Below are positions 55,437 through 64,000 of a DNA stretch of 64,000 bases, piece by piece. Source of the stretch: Bacillus paramycoides (GTDB taxonomy: Bacteria > Bacillota > Bacilli > Bacillales > Bacillaceae_G); NCBI RefSeq assembly GCF_001884235.1, contig NZ_MAOI01000069.1, forward strand, positions 1-64,000, in the 5' to 3' direction. The notes beneath the pieces are model-generated. The model was given only the letters and a program-made list of their open reading frames with translations. It did no database searches and was not told the origin of the DNA. The stretch's first letter is position 1. The number at the start of each line of letters is the position of its first letter. Made by a program: the position numbers and the translations under genes.

Positions 55437-55787
55437 GTGAGTCTTTCCATGCACTTAGAAGTAAAACGTGACGTCTTATGTGTGAGACTAGAGGGTGAAT
55501 TAGATCATCATACTGCTGAAGAGTTGCGAACGAAAGTAACAGATATGATTGAGACACATGGTGTTCATCATATTGTTTTGAGCCTAGAGAACTTAACGTT
55601 TATGGATAGTTCTGGTCTAGGTGTTATATTAGGCCGATATAAACATGTAAAGGGATTAGGTGGAGAAATGGTTGTCTGTGCAATTTCACCGCCTGTTAAA
55701 CGTTTATTTGAAATGTCAGGTCTATTCAAAATTGTTCGTTTAGAAGAAAGTGAAGCGCATGCGCTCGCGACGTTGGGGGTGGCATAA
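55437..55787 (+). CDS. spoIIAA: Anti-sigma-F factor antagonist
   Basis: STAS-domain protein that frees sigma-F by binding SpoIIAB when unphosphorylated. 116 residues; phosphorylation site S58 in [15 protein letters not shown], at the same position as in B. subtilis. [11 protein letters not shown] and [13 protein letters not shown] are conserved. GTG start with AAGGAGG at 6 nt; a downstream ATG (55449) would shorten the conserved N-terminus. First gene of spoIIAA-AB-sigF. Confidence 0.96.
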
Positions 55788-56228
55788 ATGAGAAATGAAA
55801 TGAACCTTCAATTTTCAGCGTTAAGTCAGAATGAATCATTCGCTCGCGTTACAGTAGCTGCTTTTATTGCACAACTAGACCCGACGATGGAAGAACTAAC
55901 AGAGATTAAAACAGTTGTGTCAGAAGCAGTTACAAATGCAATTATTCATGGATATGAAGGAAATGCAGAAGGTGTTGTTTATATTTCAGTGATTTTGGAA
56001 GAAGCAATGGTGAAACTCACGATTCGAGATGAAGGGATTGGTATCTTTAACTTAGATGAGGCAAGACAACCCCTTTTTACAACTAAACCTGAATTAGAGC
56101 GTTCCGGAATGGGATTTACTATCATGGAAAATTTTATGGATGAAGTAGAAGTTATTTCAAACGAATCTTTCGGGACAACAATCCATTTGACAAAATACTT
56201 ATCAAATAGTAACGCTCTATGCAATTAA
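55788..56228 (+). CDS. spoIIAB: Anti-sigma-F factor and serine kinase
   Basis: GHKL-fold kinase that binds sigma-F and phosphorylates SpoIIAA. 146 residues with N box [14 protein letters not shown]1 box DEGIGIF and G2-type [14 protein letters not shown]. It starts directly after the spoIIAA stop (ATAAATG junction) and ends 12 bp before sigF, an arrangement that keeps the three proteins in balance. Confidence 0.96.
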
Positions 56229-56240
56229 GGAGAATAGCCT

Positions 56241-56999
56241 ATGGACATAGAGGTCAGAAATGAGAAGAAGAAACCTCAGTTAAAGGACCACGAGCTAAAA
56301 GCGTTAATTCAAAAAAGTCAAGATGGAGATCAACAAGCGAGAGATACAATCGTTCAAAGTAATATGCGTCTCGTATGGTCGGTTGTGCAGCGATTTCTTA
56401 ATCGAGGGTACGAACCAGACGATTTATTTCAAATTGGATGTATTGGGCTCTTAAAATCGGTAGATAAATTTGATTTATCTTTCGACGTGAAATTTTCAAC
56501 ATATGCAGTTCCAATGATTATTGGTGAAATACAACGGTTTTTACGTGACGATGGATCTGTGAAAGTAAGTAGATCTTTAAAAGAAACAGGAAACAAAATT
56601 CGAAAGATGAGAGACGAGCTTTCGAAAGAATTTGGAAGAGCCCCAACGATTAATGAAGTAGCGGAGGCTCTTGAACTAACGCCAGAAGAAGTCGTTTTGG
56701 CACAAGAAGCGAGTCGTGCTCCTTCATCAATACATGAAACTGTGTATGAAAACGATGGAGATCCAATTACTATTTTAGATCAAATTGCAGATCAATCTGA
56801 AACGAAATGGTTTGATAAAATTGCTTTAAAAGAAGCAATTAGAGAATTGGATGAACGAGAACGTCTAATTGTGTATTTGCGTTATTATAAAGACCAAACC
56901 CAATCAGAAGTAGCGGAGCGCATAGGCATTTCGCAAGTACAAGTTTCAAGACTTGAAAAGAAAATATTGAAACAGATGAAAGATCGAATAGATGAGTAG
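56241..56999 (+). CDS. sigF: RNA polymerase sigma-F factor
   Basis: First forespore-specific sigma factor. 252 residues: region 2 with NMRLVWSVVQRFLNRGYEPDDLFQIGCIGL and FDLSFDVKFSTYAVPMIIGEI; region 3; region 4 with LDERERLIVYLRYYKDQTQSEVAERIGISQVQVSRLE. Also called spoIIAC. It should drive dacF and the sigma-G cascade that switches on spoVA further along. AAGGAGAATAGCCT precedes the ATG. Confidence 0.96.
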   Translation: MDIEVRNEKKKPQLKDHELKALIQKSQDGDQQARDTIVQSNMRLVWSVVQRFLNRGYEPDDLFQIGCIGLLKSVDKFDLSFDVKFSTYAVPMIIGEIQRFLRDDGSVKVSRSLKETGNKIRKMRDELSKEFGRAPTINEVAEALELTPEEVVLAQEASRAPSSIHETVYENDGDPITILDQIADQSETKWFDKIALKEAIRELDERERLIVYLRYYKDQTQSEVAERIGISQVQVSRLEKKILKQMKDRIDE

Positions 57000-57020
57000 C
57001 TATCTATTCGATCTTTTTTT
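56981..57020 (+). terminator. Terminator of the spoIIA operon
   Basis: 13-bp stem AGATCGAATAGAT / ATCTATTCGATCT, 8-nt loop and T run, overlapping the last sigF codons. Confidence 0.92.
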
Positions 57021-57138
57021 ATTGTCATGAAAAGGAGGAGGATCCAATTATTTCTAAAAAATTAACAGAATATATTGATAATTTAGTTAATTTAAAATAT
57101 AATCCAAGTATGAACTTGTCACAAAGGGGGAAGGAAAC

Positions 57139-58665
57139 ATGGAAACGAGGCAACAATGGGGAACGAGGGCTGGATTTATTTTTGCAGCAATCGGTTCAGC
57201 TGTTGGACTAGGGAATATATGGCGTTTTCCTTATACCGCGTATGAAAACGGGGGAGGCGCATTCTTTTTACCGTACTTATTTGCATTATTAACTACTGGT
57301 ATTTCATTGTTAGCGTTCGAGTTTGCTCTTGGACATCGTCATCGTGGCTCGGCGCCACTTACATTCTTCCGTATTAATCCACGTGCTGAATTTATTGGAT
57401 GGTGGCAAATGTGTGTGACATTTATTGTGTCAACATATTATGCTGTAATCATTGCTTGGTCTATTTCGTATACATACTTTTCAATTACTGGAGCATGGGG
57501 GAAAGACACGCAATCATTTTTATTTAAAGAGTATTTACATGTTGCAGATAAGCCAGGACAATTCGGGGGACTCGTACCAGAAGTATTAATTCCATTGGCT
57601 CTCGTTTGGATTATCGTGCTTGGTGTTGCATTTAAAGGCGTTAAAAAAGGAATCGAAGTTGTTAACCGCATTTTTATTCCTTTACTAGTTGTTATGTTCC
57701 TTATTATCGTTGTTCGTGCAGTGACGATGGAAGGCGCGATGCAAGGACTAGATGCATTCTTTAAACCAGATTGGAGTCGTATTTTTGATGGGAAAGTATG
57801 GCTTGCTGCTTACGGTCAAATTTTCTTTAGTCTTTCATTAGCATTCGGAATTATGATTACGTATTCTAGTTATTTACCGAAAAACTCAGATACAACAAAT
57901 AATGCTTTTATTACAGGGTTTGCAAATTCAGGATTTGAGTTATTGGCAGGTATCGGTGTTTTTGCAGCTCTTGGATTTATGGCAAATAACATGGGGGTAC
58001 CGGTTGATAAAGTAGCTAGTGCTGGCGTAGGGCTTGCGTTCGTAGTATTCCCGCAAATTATTAATGAGTTACCGATGTCACCGTTATTTGGCGTATTATT
58101 TTTCTTATCTTTAACGGTTGCTGGAATTACATCACTTATTTCACTTGCGGAAGTATGCTTTGCCGCTGTATCTGAAAAATTCAGCTTGAGTCGTCAAAAG
58201 ACGATTGGAATTATGGGAACGCTTTTAGTATTAGTTTCTCTTGTTTTTGCAACGCGCGGTGGACTTATGTTCCTCGATGTTGTTGATTATTTCGCTAACA
58301 ATTTTGGATTGATTACAATTGCACTAGCTGAAGTAGTTACAATAGGACTTATTCTACGCCGTTTACCAGTTTATCAAAATCATGCAAACTTTGTATCTGA
58401 TATAAAGTTAGGGACGTTTTGGAGAGTGAGTTTACTCGTTATTACTCCACTTATGTTAGGGTATATGTTAATTGATGGTACAATCCAAAACATTAAAAAG
58501 AACTACGGAGATTATCCGACAGAGTTTGTTGTAACATATGGTTGGTCGATAGCTGCAGCATTTCTTGTTGTTGCGATAGTAATTAGCTTAAAAAAATGGA
58601 ATGCACAAATACATTCAGATTCTGCACAGCTTGAAAAAGAATGGAAGGACCGAGGTGTTTCATGA
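57139..58665 (+). CDS. Sodium-dependent NSS family transporter, MetP-like
   Basis: 508 residues, about 12 membrane helices of the LeuT fold. The unwound first helix carries the sodium and substrate motif GFIFAAIGSAVGLGNIWRFP; ENGGGAFFLPYL follows. The next gene encodes a small MetS-like subunit, so this is probably a MetPS-type importer of methionine and alanine, as described in Corynebacterium. It is inserted between sigF and spoVA, which adjoin in B. subtilis. GGGGGAAGGAAAC precedes the ATG. Confidence 0.88.
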   Translation: METRQQWGTRAGFIFAAIGSAVGLGNIWRFPYTAYENGGGAFFLPYLFALLTTGISLLAFEFALGHRHRGSAPLTFFRINPRAEFIGWWQMCVTFIVSTYYAVIIAWSISYTYFSITGAWGKDTQSFLFKEYLHVADKPGQFGGLVPEVLIPLALVWIIVLGVAFKGVKKGIEVVNRIFIPLLVVMFLIIVVRAVTMEGAMQGLDAFFKPDWSRIFDGKVWLAAYGQIFFSLSLAFGIMITYSSYLPKNSDTTNNAFITGFANSGFELLAGIGVFAALGFMANNMGVPVDKVASAGVGLAFVVFPQIINELPMSPLFGVLFFLSLTVAGITSLISLAEVCFAAVSEKFSLSRQKTIGIMGTLLVLVSLVFATRGGLMFLDVVDYFANNFGLITIALAEVVTIGLILRRLPVYQNHANFVSDIKLGTFWRVSLLVITPLMLGYMLIDGTIQNIKKNYGDYPTEFVVTYGWSIAAAFLVVAIVISLKKWNAQIHSDSAQLEKEWKDRGVS

Positions 58666-58763
58666 TGAGTGGATCAGCGATTATGATGATGGTTATTGGT
58701 ATGGTAGTTATTTGGGGAGGACTCGCATTAAGTATTGCAAATTTATTTAAGAAAAAGGCGTAG
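58665..58763 (+). CDS. metS: MetS-like small subunit of NSS transporter
   Basis: 32-residue membrane peptide: MSGSAIMMMVIGMVV, then IWGGLALSIANLFKKKA, one transmembrane helix with a basic C-terminus. Matches the MetS family that is required for some NSS transporters. Two ATGs overlap the upstream stop; the one at 58665 sits 7 nt after GAGGTG, the other (58662) adds one Met. Translation is coupled to the transporter gene and a strong terminator follows. Confidence 0.85.
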   Translation: MSGSAIMMMVIGMVVIWGGLALSIANLFKKKA

Positions 58764-58766
58764 GTT

Positions 58767-58802
58767 AAAACATCTGTACCGAAACGGTACAGATGTTTTT
58801 TT
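58767..58802 (+). terminator. Terminator after metS
   Basis: 14-bp stem AAAACATCTGTACC / GGTACAGATGTTTT, GAAAC loop, T run. Confidence 0.93.
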
Positions 58803-58813
58803 ATGAAAAAATT

Positions 58814-58843
58814 GTATTAGAAAAAATTCCAATAACCATACTA
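58814..58843 (+). promoter_or_regulatory. Sigma-G promoter of the spoVA operon
   Basis: GTATT, 18-nt spacer, CATACTA, the latter a perfect match to the sigma-G -10 (CATWMTA). Forespore sigma-G control of spoVA is known in Bacillus. Confidence 0.75.
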
Positions 58844-58877
58844 CAACTACGAGGAAGAGTGAAGGGGTGATTGGAAG

Positions 58878-59498
58878 TTGGAACAAACGCTTTATATTAA
58901 AATGCGAAATCGCTTAAAAGTTTCTCCTACGTATGAAGTAAAGCTGGGCGATGTTGCTCAACTTGCCGGAGATTCTTTGATAGTTGAGTCGTTACAAAAT
59001 GAGATAGTTTACAAAATAACAGCGCATGATAAAACGCACGTTGTAATTGATGTTATGAAAGTGATTGAGATTATTCAACAAAAAGCGTCTCATATACAAA
59101 TTAATTTACTTGGTTCTGGACAAACTCTTGTTGAAATTATATACGAAAAAAAGAAAGTGCATCCGCTTTTCTTTGGACTTGTATGGTTGTTGCTTTTCAT
59201 TGGAGCGGCTCTTGCGATAATTTATTTCCATGAAGATGTAAGTATGCAACAAGTACATCAACGGTTATATTACATGATTACTGGAGAATTTAAGGCACAA
59301 CCGCTATTATTTCAAATTCCATATTCACTAGGTCTTGGATTAGGGATGGTCTTGTTTTTTAATCATGTATTTCAAAAGCGAATCAATGAAGAGCCTAGTC
59401 CATTAGAAGTTGAGATGTTTCAATATCAGCAATCGCTAGATCAATACGTTATCGTTCATGAAAATAAGGATAATACGAAACAGATAGCTGATGATTGA
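58878..59498 (+). CDS. spoVAA: Stage V sporulation protein AA
   Basis: 206 residues: soluble N-terminal part (about 1-95) then two membrane helices (VWLLLFIGAALAIIYF and SLGLGLGMVLFF) and a soluble tail. With SpoVAB it is part of the channel complex in the spore inner membrane that moves Ca-dipicolinate. TTG start 7 nt after AAGGGGTGA. First of seven overlapping or closely spaced spoVA genes; the stop overlaps spoVAB by 8 bp. Confidence 0.93.
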   Translation: MEQTLYIKMRNRLKVSPTYEVKLGDVAQLAGDSLIVESLQNEIVYKITAHDKTHVVIDVMKVIEIIQQKASHIQINLLGSGQTLVEIIYEKKKVHPLFFGLVWLLLFIGAALAIIYFHEDVSMQQVHQRLYYMITGEFKAQPLLFQIPYSLGLGLGMVLFFNHVFQKRINEEPSPLEVEMFQYQQSLDQYVIVHENKDNTKQIADD

Positions 59499-59907
59499 AC
59501 ATGGATTCGTTATTTTAATTGGTCTCGCTGGAGGAATTGCTGTAGGGAGCGGATATGTTGCGTTTTTAGCTGTGCTAGGCATTATCCCACGTTTAGCTCA
59601 ATTAACGAGAAGTGGAAAACACATTCAATATTTTGAGTGGGCGGTCATTGCAGGCACTTTAACAGGAGCTTGGTGTAGTTTGAGAAATATTACATTTCAA
59701 ACATCACAATATTGGCTTGTTATATTAGGGATATTTTGTGGCACATTCATTGGAATGCTTGCTGCGGCATTAACAGAAGTGTTAAATGTTTTACCTATTT
59801 TAGCGAAACGAGTAGGGGTAGAGGGAAAAATTGTTGTTTTACTCGTTGCTCTTGTACTTGGAAAAGTAATAGGCTCGCTGTTTCACTGGATTTATTTCGT
59901 AAAGTAG
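59491..59907 (+). CDS. spoVAB: Stage V sporulation protein AB
   Basis: 138 residues, almost entirely membrane: about four helices (FVILIGLAGGIAVGSGYVAF, WAVIAGTLTGAW, YWLVILGIFCGTFIGMLAA, VVLLVALVLGKVIGSL). Partner of SpoVAA. Start ATG overlaps the spoVAA end. 12 bp before spoVAC. Confidence 0.92.
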   Translation: MIEHGFVILIGLAGGIAVGSGYVAFLAVLGIIPRLAQLTRSGKHIQYFEWAVIAGTLTGAWCSLRNITFQTSQYWLVILGIFCGTFIGMLAAALTEVLNVLPILAKRVGVEGKIVVLLVALVLGKVIGSLFHWIYFVK

Positions 59908-59919
59908 GAGGCAATATAT

Positions 59920-60378
59920 ATGACACAAAAAAAACTAAAGGATGACTACATAAATAAAGTGAAGGAGTACCATCCAAAACCAAACTATTTCATAAATTGT
60001 GTCAAGGCATTTCTTGTAGGTGGACTCATTTGTACAGTTGGAGAAGTATTGATGAAATTTTATATACATTATTTTCATTTTAGTGAACAAGAGGCAGGGA
60101 ATCCTACAGTTGCCACTCTTGTCTTATTATCGGCGATTTTAACAGGATGTGGTGTATATGATAAGATCGGGCAGTTTTCTGGAGCCGGATCAGCAGTACC
60201 AGTTACTGGATTTGCGAACTCTATGGCGAGTGCTGCACTAGAACATAGGAGTGAAGGGATTGTTCTTGGGATTGCTACTAATATGTTTAAGATTGCAGGC
60301 AGCGTCATTGTGTTTGGAGTCGTCGGTGCATACATTATCGGGTTAATAAGATATACATTTAAAATTTTAATGTCTTAA
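59920..60378 (+). CDS. spoVAC: Stage V sporulation protein AC
   Basis: 152 residues with four or five membrane helices; PNYFINCVKAFLVGGLICTVGE and GAGSAVPVTGFANSMASAALEH are family hallmarks. SpoVAC of B. subtilis acts as a mechanosensitive channel during dipicolinate release. Its fold and several motifs recur in SpoVAEb encoded downstream. GTAGGAGGCAATATAT precedes the ATG. Confidence 0.95.
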   Translation: MTQKKLKDDYINKVKEYHPKPNYFINCVKAFLVGGLICTVGEVLMKFYIHYFHFSEQEAGNPTVATLVLLSAILTGCGVYDKIGQFSGAGSAVPVTGFANSMASAALEHRSEGIVLGIATNMFKIAGSVIVFGVVGAYIIGLIRYTFKILMS

Positions 60379-60391
60379 AGGAGGGATAGGT

Positions 60392-61408
60392 ATGAGGTTG
60401 ACAGGAAAACAAACGTGGGTATTTCAAAATGATATCTTCGTGAATGCAACTGGTACTGCCGTCGGTCCGAAAGAAGCTGAAGGCCCTCTTGGAAAGGATT
60501 TTGATATTTCATATGCTGACTTACATTGTGGAGAGGAAAATTGGGAACTTGCTGAGCGAAGGTTAATGTCAGACTCGATTCAACAAGCGATGCAAAAAGG
60601 AAATATCAAAAAATCGCAAATTGATTTCTTTTTAGCGGGTGATTTATTAAATCAAACAGTGACCGCAAATTATGTTGCTCGTGAGTGTGGTATTCCTTTT
60701 TTAGGAATGTTTAGCGCTTGTGCGACGTCAATGGAAACTTTAGCGATTGGGGCAGCCTTTATAGACGGTGGATTTGCGAATCGCATCTTAGCTACAGTAA
60801 GTAGTCATAATGCGACGGCTGAAAGACAATTTCGTTATCCAACAGAGTATGGAGGACAAAAGCCAGGAACAGCAAATTCAACGGTTACTGGAGCAGGATC
60901 CATATTAATTAGCAATGAAGAGAGTGCAATTAAAATAACGGCAGCTACGATTGGGAAAGTACAGGACTTAGGAATTGCGAATCCTTTAGATATGGGATCG
61001 GCAATGGCACCAGCTGCTGCTCATACAATTCAACAGCATTTTGAAGATTTAAGAAGAAGTGCCGCTGATTATGATTTGATTGTTACGGGTGATTTATCAG
61101 CTGTTGGGACACCAATTGCGAAACAACTTTTACTTGAGGAAGGATATAATCTCGGGAATATATACAATGATTGCGGATTAATGATTTACGATTCGAGTCA
61201 GGAAGAAGTGTTTGCAGGTGGTAGTGGCTGTGCTTGTTCAGCGGTTGTAACGTACGGGCATTTATTACGTGAGATGCAAAAGGGGAATTTACAACGAATT
61301 CTTGTTGTTGCTACTGGAGCATTATTAAGCCCGATGATGATGCAACAGAAGGAAACGATTCCGACAATCGCGCACGGTGTTGTATTTGAAAGAGTGAAAG
61401 GAGAGTGA
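60392..61408 (+). CDS. spoVAD: Stage V sporulation protein AD
   Basis: 338-residue soluble protein of the thiolase/ketosynthase fold that binds dipicolinic acid at the outer face of the inner membrane. Visible: GTAVGPKEAEGPLGKDF, FLAGDLLNQTVTANYVAREC, GMFSACATSMETLAIGA (degenerate active-site Cys region) and GGSGCACSAVVTYG. GGAGGGATAGGT precedes the ATG. 3 bp before spoVAEb. Confidence 0.95.
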   Translation: MRLTGKQTWVFQNDIFVNATGTAVGPKEAEGPLGKDFDISYADLHCGEENWELAERRLMSDSIQQAMQKGNIKKSQIDFFLAGDLLNQTVTANYVARECGIPFLGMFSACATSMETLAIGAAFIDGGFANRILATVSSHNATAERQFRYPTEYGGQKPGTANSTVTGAGSILISNEESAIKITAATIGKVQDLGIANPLDMGSAMAPAAAHTIQQHFEDLRRSAADYDLIVTGDLSAVGTPIAKQLLLEEGYNLGNIYNDCGLMIYDSSQEEVFAGGSGCACSAVVTYGHLLREMQKGNLQRILVVATGALLSPMMMQQKETIPTIAHGVVFERVKGE

Positions 61409-61411
61409 ATT

Positions 61412-61762
61412 GTGGATTTTATATATGCATTTCTTGTAGGCGGAGCTATTTGTGTAATTGGACAAGTGTTGCTAGACTTCGCCAAGTTAACACCAGCTCA
61501 TTTAATGGCAACATTTGTAGTCGTTGGGGCTATATTAGATGGATTCGGATTGTATGATAAGCTTATAAAATTTGCGGGTGCTGGGGCAACGGTCCCTATT
61601 ACAAGCTTTGGGCATTCGCTACTGCACGGAGCAATGCATGCGGCAGAAAAACATGGATATTTAGGAATTGGAATCGGTATGTTTAGCTTAACGTCAGCGG
61701 GTATTTCAGCAGCAATATTATTTTCATTTTTTGTAGCACTTATATGTAAACCGAAAGGATAA
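61412..61762 (+). CDS. spoVAEb: Stage V sporulation protein AE, membrane part (SpoVAEb)
   Basis: 116 residues, four membrane helices. [17 protein letters not shown] and [22 protein letters not shown] parallel SpoVAC motifs, showing common descent. GTG start with AAAGGAGAG upstream. Sits 3 bp after spoVAD and 5 bp before spoVAEa; together with SpoVAC and SpoVAD it forms the part of the complex also found in spoVA2 mobile operons. Confidence 0.93.
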   Translation: MDFIYAFLVGGAICVIGQVLLDFAKLTPAHLMATFVVVGAILDGFGLYDKLIKFAGAGATVPITSFGHSLLHGAMHAAEKHGYLGIGIGMFSLTSAGISAAILFSFFVALICKPKG

Positions 61763-61767
61763 ATCAA

Positions 61768-62337
61768 ATGAGACGAAGGGTTGTTTTGGTCACAGATGGA
61801 GATGAATATGCAAAGCGGACAATTGAGCTGTTAACAAAGGAATTTGGGGGAAGGTGTATTTCAGCATCGCAAAGTAATCCAACCAAATTGACAGGGAAGA
61901 AAGTTGTTGAGCTTATTATGCAAACACCATATGACCCTGTATTTGTCATGTTTGATGACAGCGGATTTATAGGAGAAGGATCTGGTGAAAAGGCGTTAAA
62001 ATATGTCGCAACACATAAACAAGTTGATGTACTTGGTATTTTAGCAGTAGCGTCTAATACACATCATTGGGAATGGGCACGTGTAGATGTAAGTGTAGAT
62101 CGGAATGGGAATTTGACAGAATACGGTGTGGATAAATTTGGACTTCCAGATGGTGAAATTGGCAGGATTAGTGGGGATACGATTTATTGTTTAGATGATT
62201 TGAATGTTCCTGTCATTGTGGGGGTCGGTGATATTGGTAAGATGTGTGGAAATGATGAATGGGAGAGAGGATCACCTATTACTAGAAAAGCGATTCAATT
62301 AATTTTGGAAAGGAGTGGGTTTTATGACGAAGCCTAA
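61768..62337 (+). CDS. spoVAEa: Stage V sporulation protein AE, soluble part (SpoVAEa)
   Basis: 189 residues, no membrane segment. [37 protein letters not shown] starts a Rossmann-like fold; [16 protein letters not shown] and [15 protein letters not shown] follow. Function within the channel complex is unknown. The end overlaps spoVAF by 14 bp. Confidence 0.9.
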   Translation: MRRRVVLVTDGDEYAKRTIELLTKEFGGRCISASQSNPTKLTGKKVVELIMQTPYDPVFVMFDDSGFIGEGSGEKALKYVATHKQVDVLGILAVASNTHHWEWARVDVSVDRNGNLTEYGVDKFGLPDGEIGRISGDTIYCLDDLNVPVIVGVGDIGKMCGNDEWERGSPITRKAIQLILERSGFYDEA

Positions 62338-63796
62338 AAAAGTGAATATCCCTATTTCATCTTTTTTAAGTGATAATGAAAATTATTTAAAACAAACGGT
62401 TGGACTAGGTGTTACATACGATGTGGGTATTCGTAAATTTCAAATTTTAAATAAAGAAATTGGTGTGTTATTTGTAAATGGACTTTGTGATACAAATTAT
62501 ATTATCCCTATTTTAGAAGAAGCGGTGGATACAAATGAAATAAGAGATGTAGAAGAAGATACAGTGAAGCTTTTAGAGAATCGTTTAATTCATCAACAAG
62601 TAAGTAAAGTGAAAACGATGGATGAGGTAATGCTCCAAGTATTGTCTGGACTCATTATTATATTTGTGGAAGGTGAAACGGAAGCGTTCGCAATAGATGT
62701 TCGTAGTTATCCAGGGCGGACACCGACAGAACCAGATACAGAAAAGGTAGTACGTGGTGCAAGGGATGGCTTTGTTGAAAATATCGTTGTAAATACAGCT
62801 TTAATTCGTAGAAGAATACGCGACCCACGTCTTCGAAATGAAATGATTCGAGTAGGGGATAGGTCGCAAACGGATATTTGTATTACATATGTACAAGATG
62901 TTGCAAATCCGGATTTAGTGAAGATTATAAAACAAGAATTAAATAATATTGATGTAGACGGGATTACGATGGCGGATAAAACGGTAGAAGAATTTGTTGT
63001 CAAACAAAGTTATAATCCATTCCCGCTTATTCGATATACAGAAAGGCCCGATGTAGCAGCAAATCATCTATTAGAAGGACATGTGCTAGTGCTCGTTGAT
63101 ACGTCACCAAGTGCGATGATTACGCCAACGACATATTTCCATCATTTACAGCATGCAGAAGAGTTTAGGCAAAATCCAGCTGTAGGTACATTTTTACGTT
63201 GGATACGTTTTTTAGGCGTTATATTTTCGCTGTTCTTACTGCCATTTTGGTTAGTTTTTGTATTTGATCCAACTCTCTTACCGGAAAATCTTGCTTTCAT
63301 TGGACCAAATAAGATGACGCATTTACCGATTTTATTACAAGTTTTGATGGCAGAAATTGGACTTGAATTTTTAAGGATGGCAGCTATTCATACACCGACA
63401 CCGTTGTCGTCTGCAGCAGGATTAATTTCTGCCATATTAATTGGTCAGATTGCAATTGATGTAGGTTTGTTTGTACCAGAAGTTATTTTATATGTAGCGG
63501 TTTCTATGATTGGATCATTTGCAACGCCGAGTTATGAACTTGGACTTGGAAATAAGGTCGGAAAATTGTTTGTCATTATTTTGACAGGTGCCTTTCATGA
63601 GATGGGATTTGTAATCGGAATGACTATATTGATTTTATTTTTAGCGTCTATAAAAAGTTTACAAACACCGTATTTATGGCCGTTTTTACCGTTTGATTGG
63701 GGTGCATTAACAAAAGTTTTACTCCGTCCAACTATGTCTAGTTTAAAGGTTCGTCCAAGTATTGTAAGACCTCAAAATGTGCGAAGACAAAAATAA
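62324..63796 (+). CDS. spoVAF: Stage V sporulation protein AF
   Basis: 490 residues, related to GerA-type germinant receptor A subunits: large N-terminal soluble domain ([29 protein letters not shown]-like [22 protein letters not shown]) and a C-terminal part with four or five helices after residue 290. ATG chosen at 62324, 8 nt after AAAGGAG; an in-frame GTG at 62315 overlaps that site. Thought to modulate germinant-receptor and channel activity. Last gene of the operon. Confidence 0.93.
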   Translation: MTKPKKVNIPISSFLSDNENYLKQTVGLGVTYDVGIRKFQILNKEIGVLFVNGLCDTNYIIPILEEAVDTNEIRDVEEDTVKLLENRLIHQQVSKVKTMDEVMLQVLSGLIIIFVEGETEAFAIDVRSYPGRTPTEPDTEKVVRGARDGFVENIVVNTALIRRRIRDPRLRNEMIRVGDRSQTDICITYVQDVANPDLVKIIKQELNNIDVDGITMADKTVEEFVVKQSYNPFPLIRYTERPDVAANHLLEGHVLVLVDTSPSAMITPTTYFHHLQHAEEFRQNPAVGTFLRWIRFLGVIFSLFLLPFWLVFVFDPTLLPENLAFIGPNKMTHLPILLQVLMAEIGLEFLRMAAIHTPTPLSSAAGLISAILIGQIAIDVGLFVPEVILYVAVSMIGSFATPSYELGLGNKVGKLFVIILTGAFHEMGFVIGMTILILFLASIKSLQTPYLWPFLPFDWGALTKVLLRPTMSSLKVRPSIVRPQNVRRQK

Positions 63797-63824
63797 GCGG
63801 GATTATGCTCCCGCTTATTTTTTA
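63791..63824 (+). terminator. Terminator of the spoVA operon
   Basis: 12-bp stem AAATAAGCGGGA / TCCCGCTTATTT and T run. Confidence 0.9.
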
Positions 63825-63910
63825 TTGAAAAATTATTGCTTTTTTAACAAAAACCAAACATTTTTTTTGTACAATTAGAGTAGATATTGTGTATGAAAGG
63901 GGAAGAGGAC

Positions 63911-64000
63911 ATGATTAAATTATTTGTAAGTGATTTAGATGATACGCTCGTTTACAATGTGAATCATATGCAAAAAGAAGATGAACGAGCGCTTTGTTGG
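63911..64000 (+). CDS. HAD-superfamily (Cof-type) hydrolase, N-terminal fragment cut by window edge
   Basis: Only the first 30 codons are present: MIKLFVSDLDDTLVYNVNHM. The DLDDTL motif matches the HAD catalytic signature DxDxT, with two aspartates as nucleophile and acid/base. The Cof-type call follows from this N-terminus; the cap domain lies outside the window. GGGGAAGAGGAC precedes the ATG. Confidence 0.7.
   Translation, partial: MIKLFVSDLDDTLVYNVNHMQKEDERALCW

Overview
The window is chromosomal DNA of a low-GC, endospore-forming Firmicute, almost certainly a member of the Bacillus cereus group. Evidence: the gene order yqzH-yqkC-yqkD-yqkE-yqkF-mciZ-nudF-spoIIM-fur-yqzK-xerD-deoB-pupG-pdp-dacF-spoIIAA-AB-sigF-spoVAA-AF follows Bacillus subtilis synteny; Shine-Dalgarno sites are strong; GTG and TTG starts are common; and there is a short bcr-type repeat with a TTTAT duplication, as known from B. 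cereus. No prophage, insertion sequence, tRNA, rRNA or CRISPR array was seen, so this is mostly core genome.

Layout. 1-3.3 kb: end of sdaAA, proC, a metallo-beta-lactamase-fold hydrolase, an SDR oxidoreductase and YqzH. 3.4-8.7 kb: arginine operon argC-J-B-D-F with ARG boxes on its promoter. 8.8-15.7 kb: membrane and secreted proteins, a MarR regulator, an LPXTG-anchored nucleotidase, and an NhaC-family transporter behind a tyrosine-type T-box whose terminator module is duplicated. 16.1-22 kb: biotin operon bioA-D-F-H-C-B behind a perfect BirA operator, flanked by two related small secreted proteins. 22.5-26.4 kb: riboflavin operon ribD-E-BA-H (minus strand) behind an FMN riboswitch. 26.5-38.9 kb: mixed small enzymes, transporters and regulators, including a decayed ferritin-like gene and a short mciZ gene. 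39-42.3 kb: spoIIM, fur, yqzK, xerD and a lipoprotein with two YtkA-like domains. 42.3-48.4 kb: nucleoside salvage (deoB-pupG-pdp), CorA and a purine permease. 48.5-54 kb: SIMPL protein, a bcr-like repeat, MarR, a secreted protein, and a GntR-controlled ABC exporter with two related permeases. 54-64 kb: sporulation block (dacF, spoIIA operon, spoVA operon) interrupted by a MetP/MetS-type sodium symporter pair, ending in the start of a HAD hydrolase.

How it fits together: most operons carry recognisable control sites: ARG boxes (arg), BirA operator (bio), FMN riboswitch (rib), tyrosine T-box (NhaC-type), a Fur box (fur), a GntR palindrome (ABC exporter), and compartment-specific sigma promoters (sigma-E for spoIIM and mciZ, sigma-F for dacF, sigma-H for spoIIA, sigma-G for spoVA). 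No wholly unknown multigene system was found. The least explained items are the partly duplicated T-box, the paired TEGK-repeat proteins around bio, the long palindromic leader of deoB, and several short ORFs. All calls come from reading the sequence; no database search was run.
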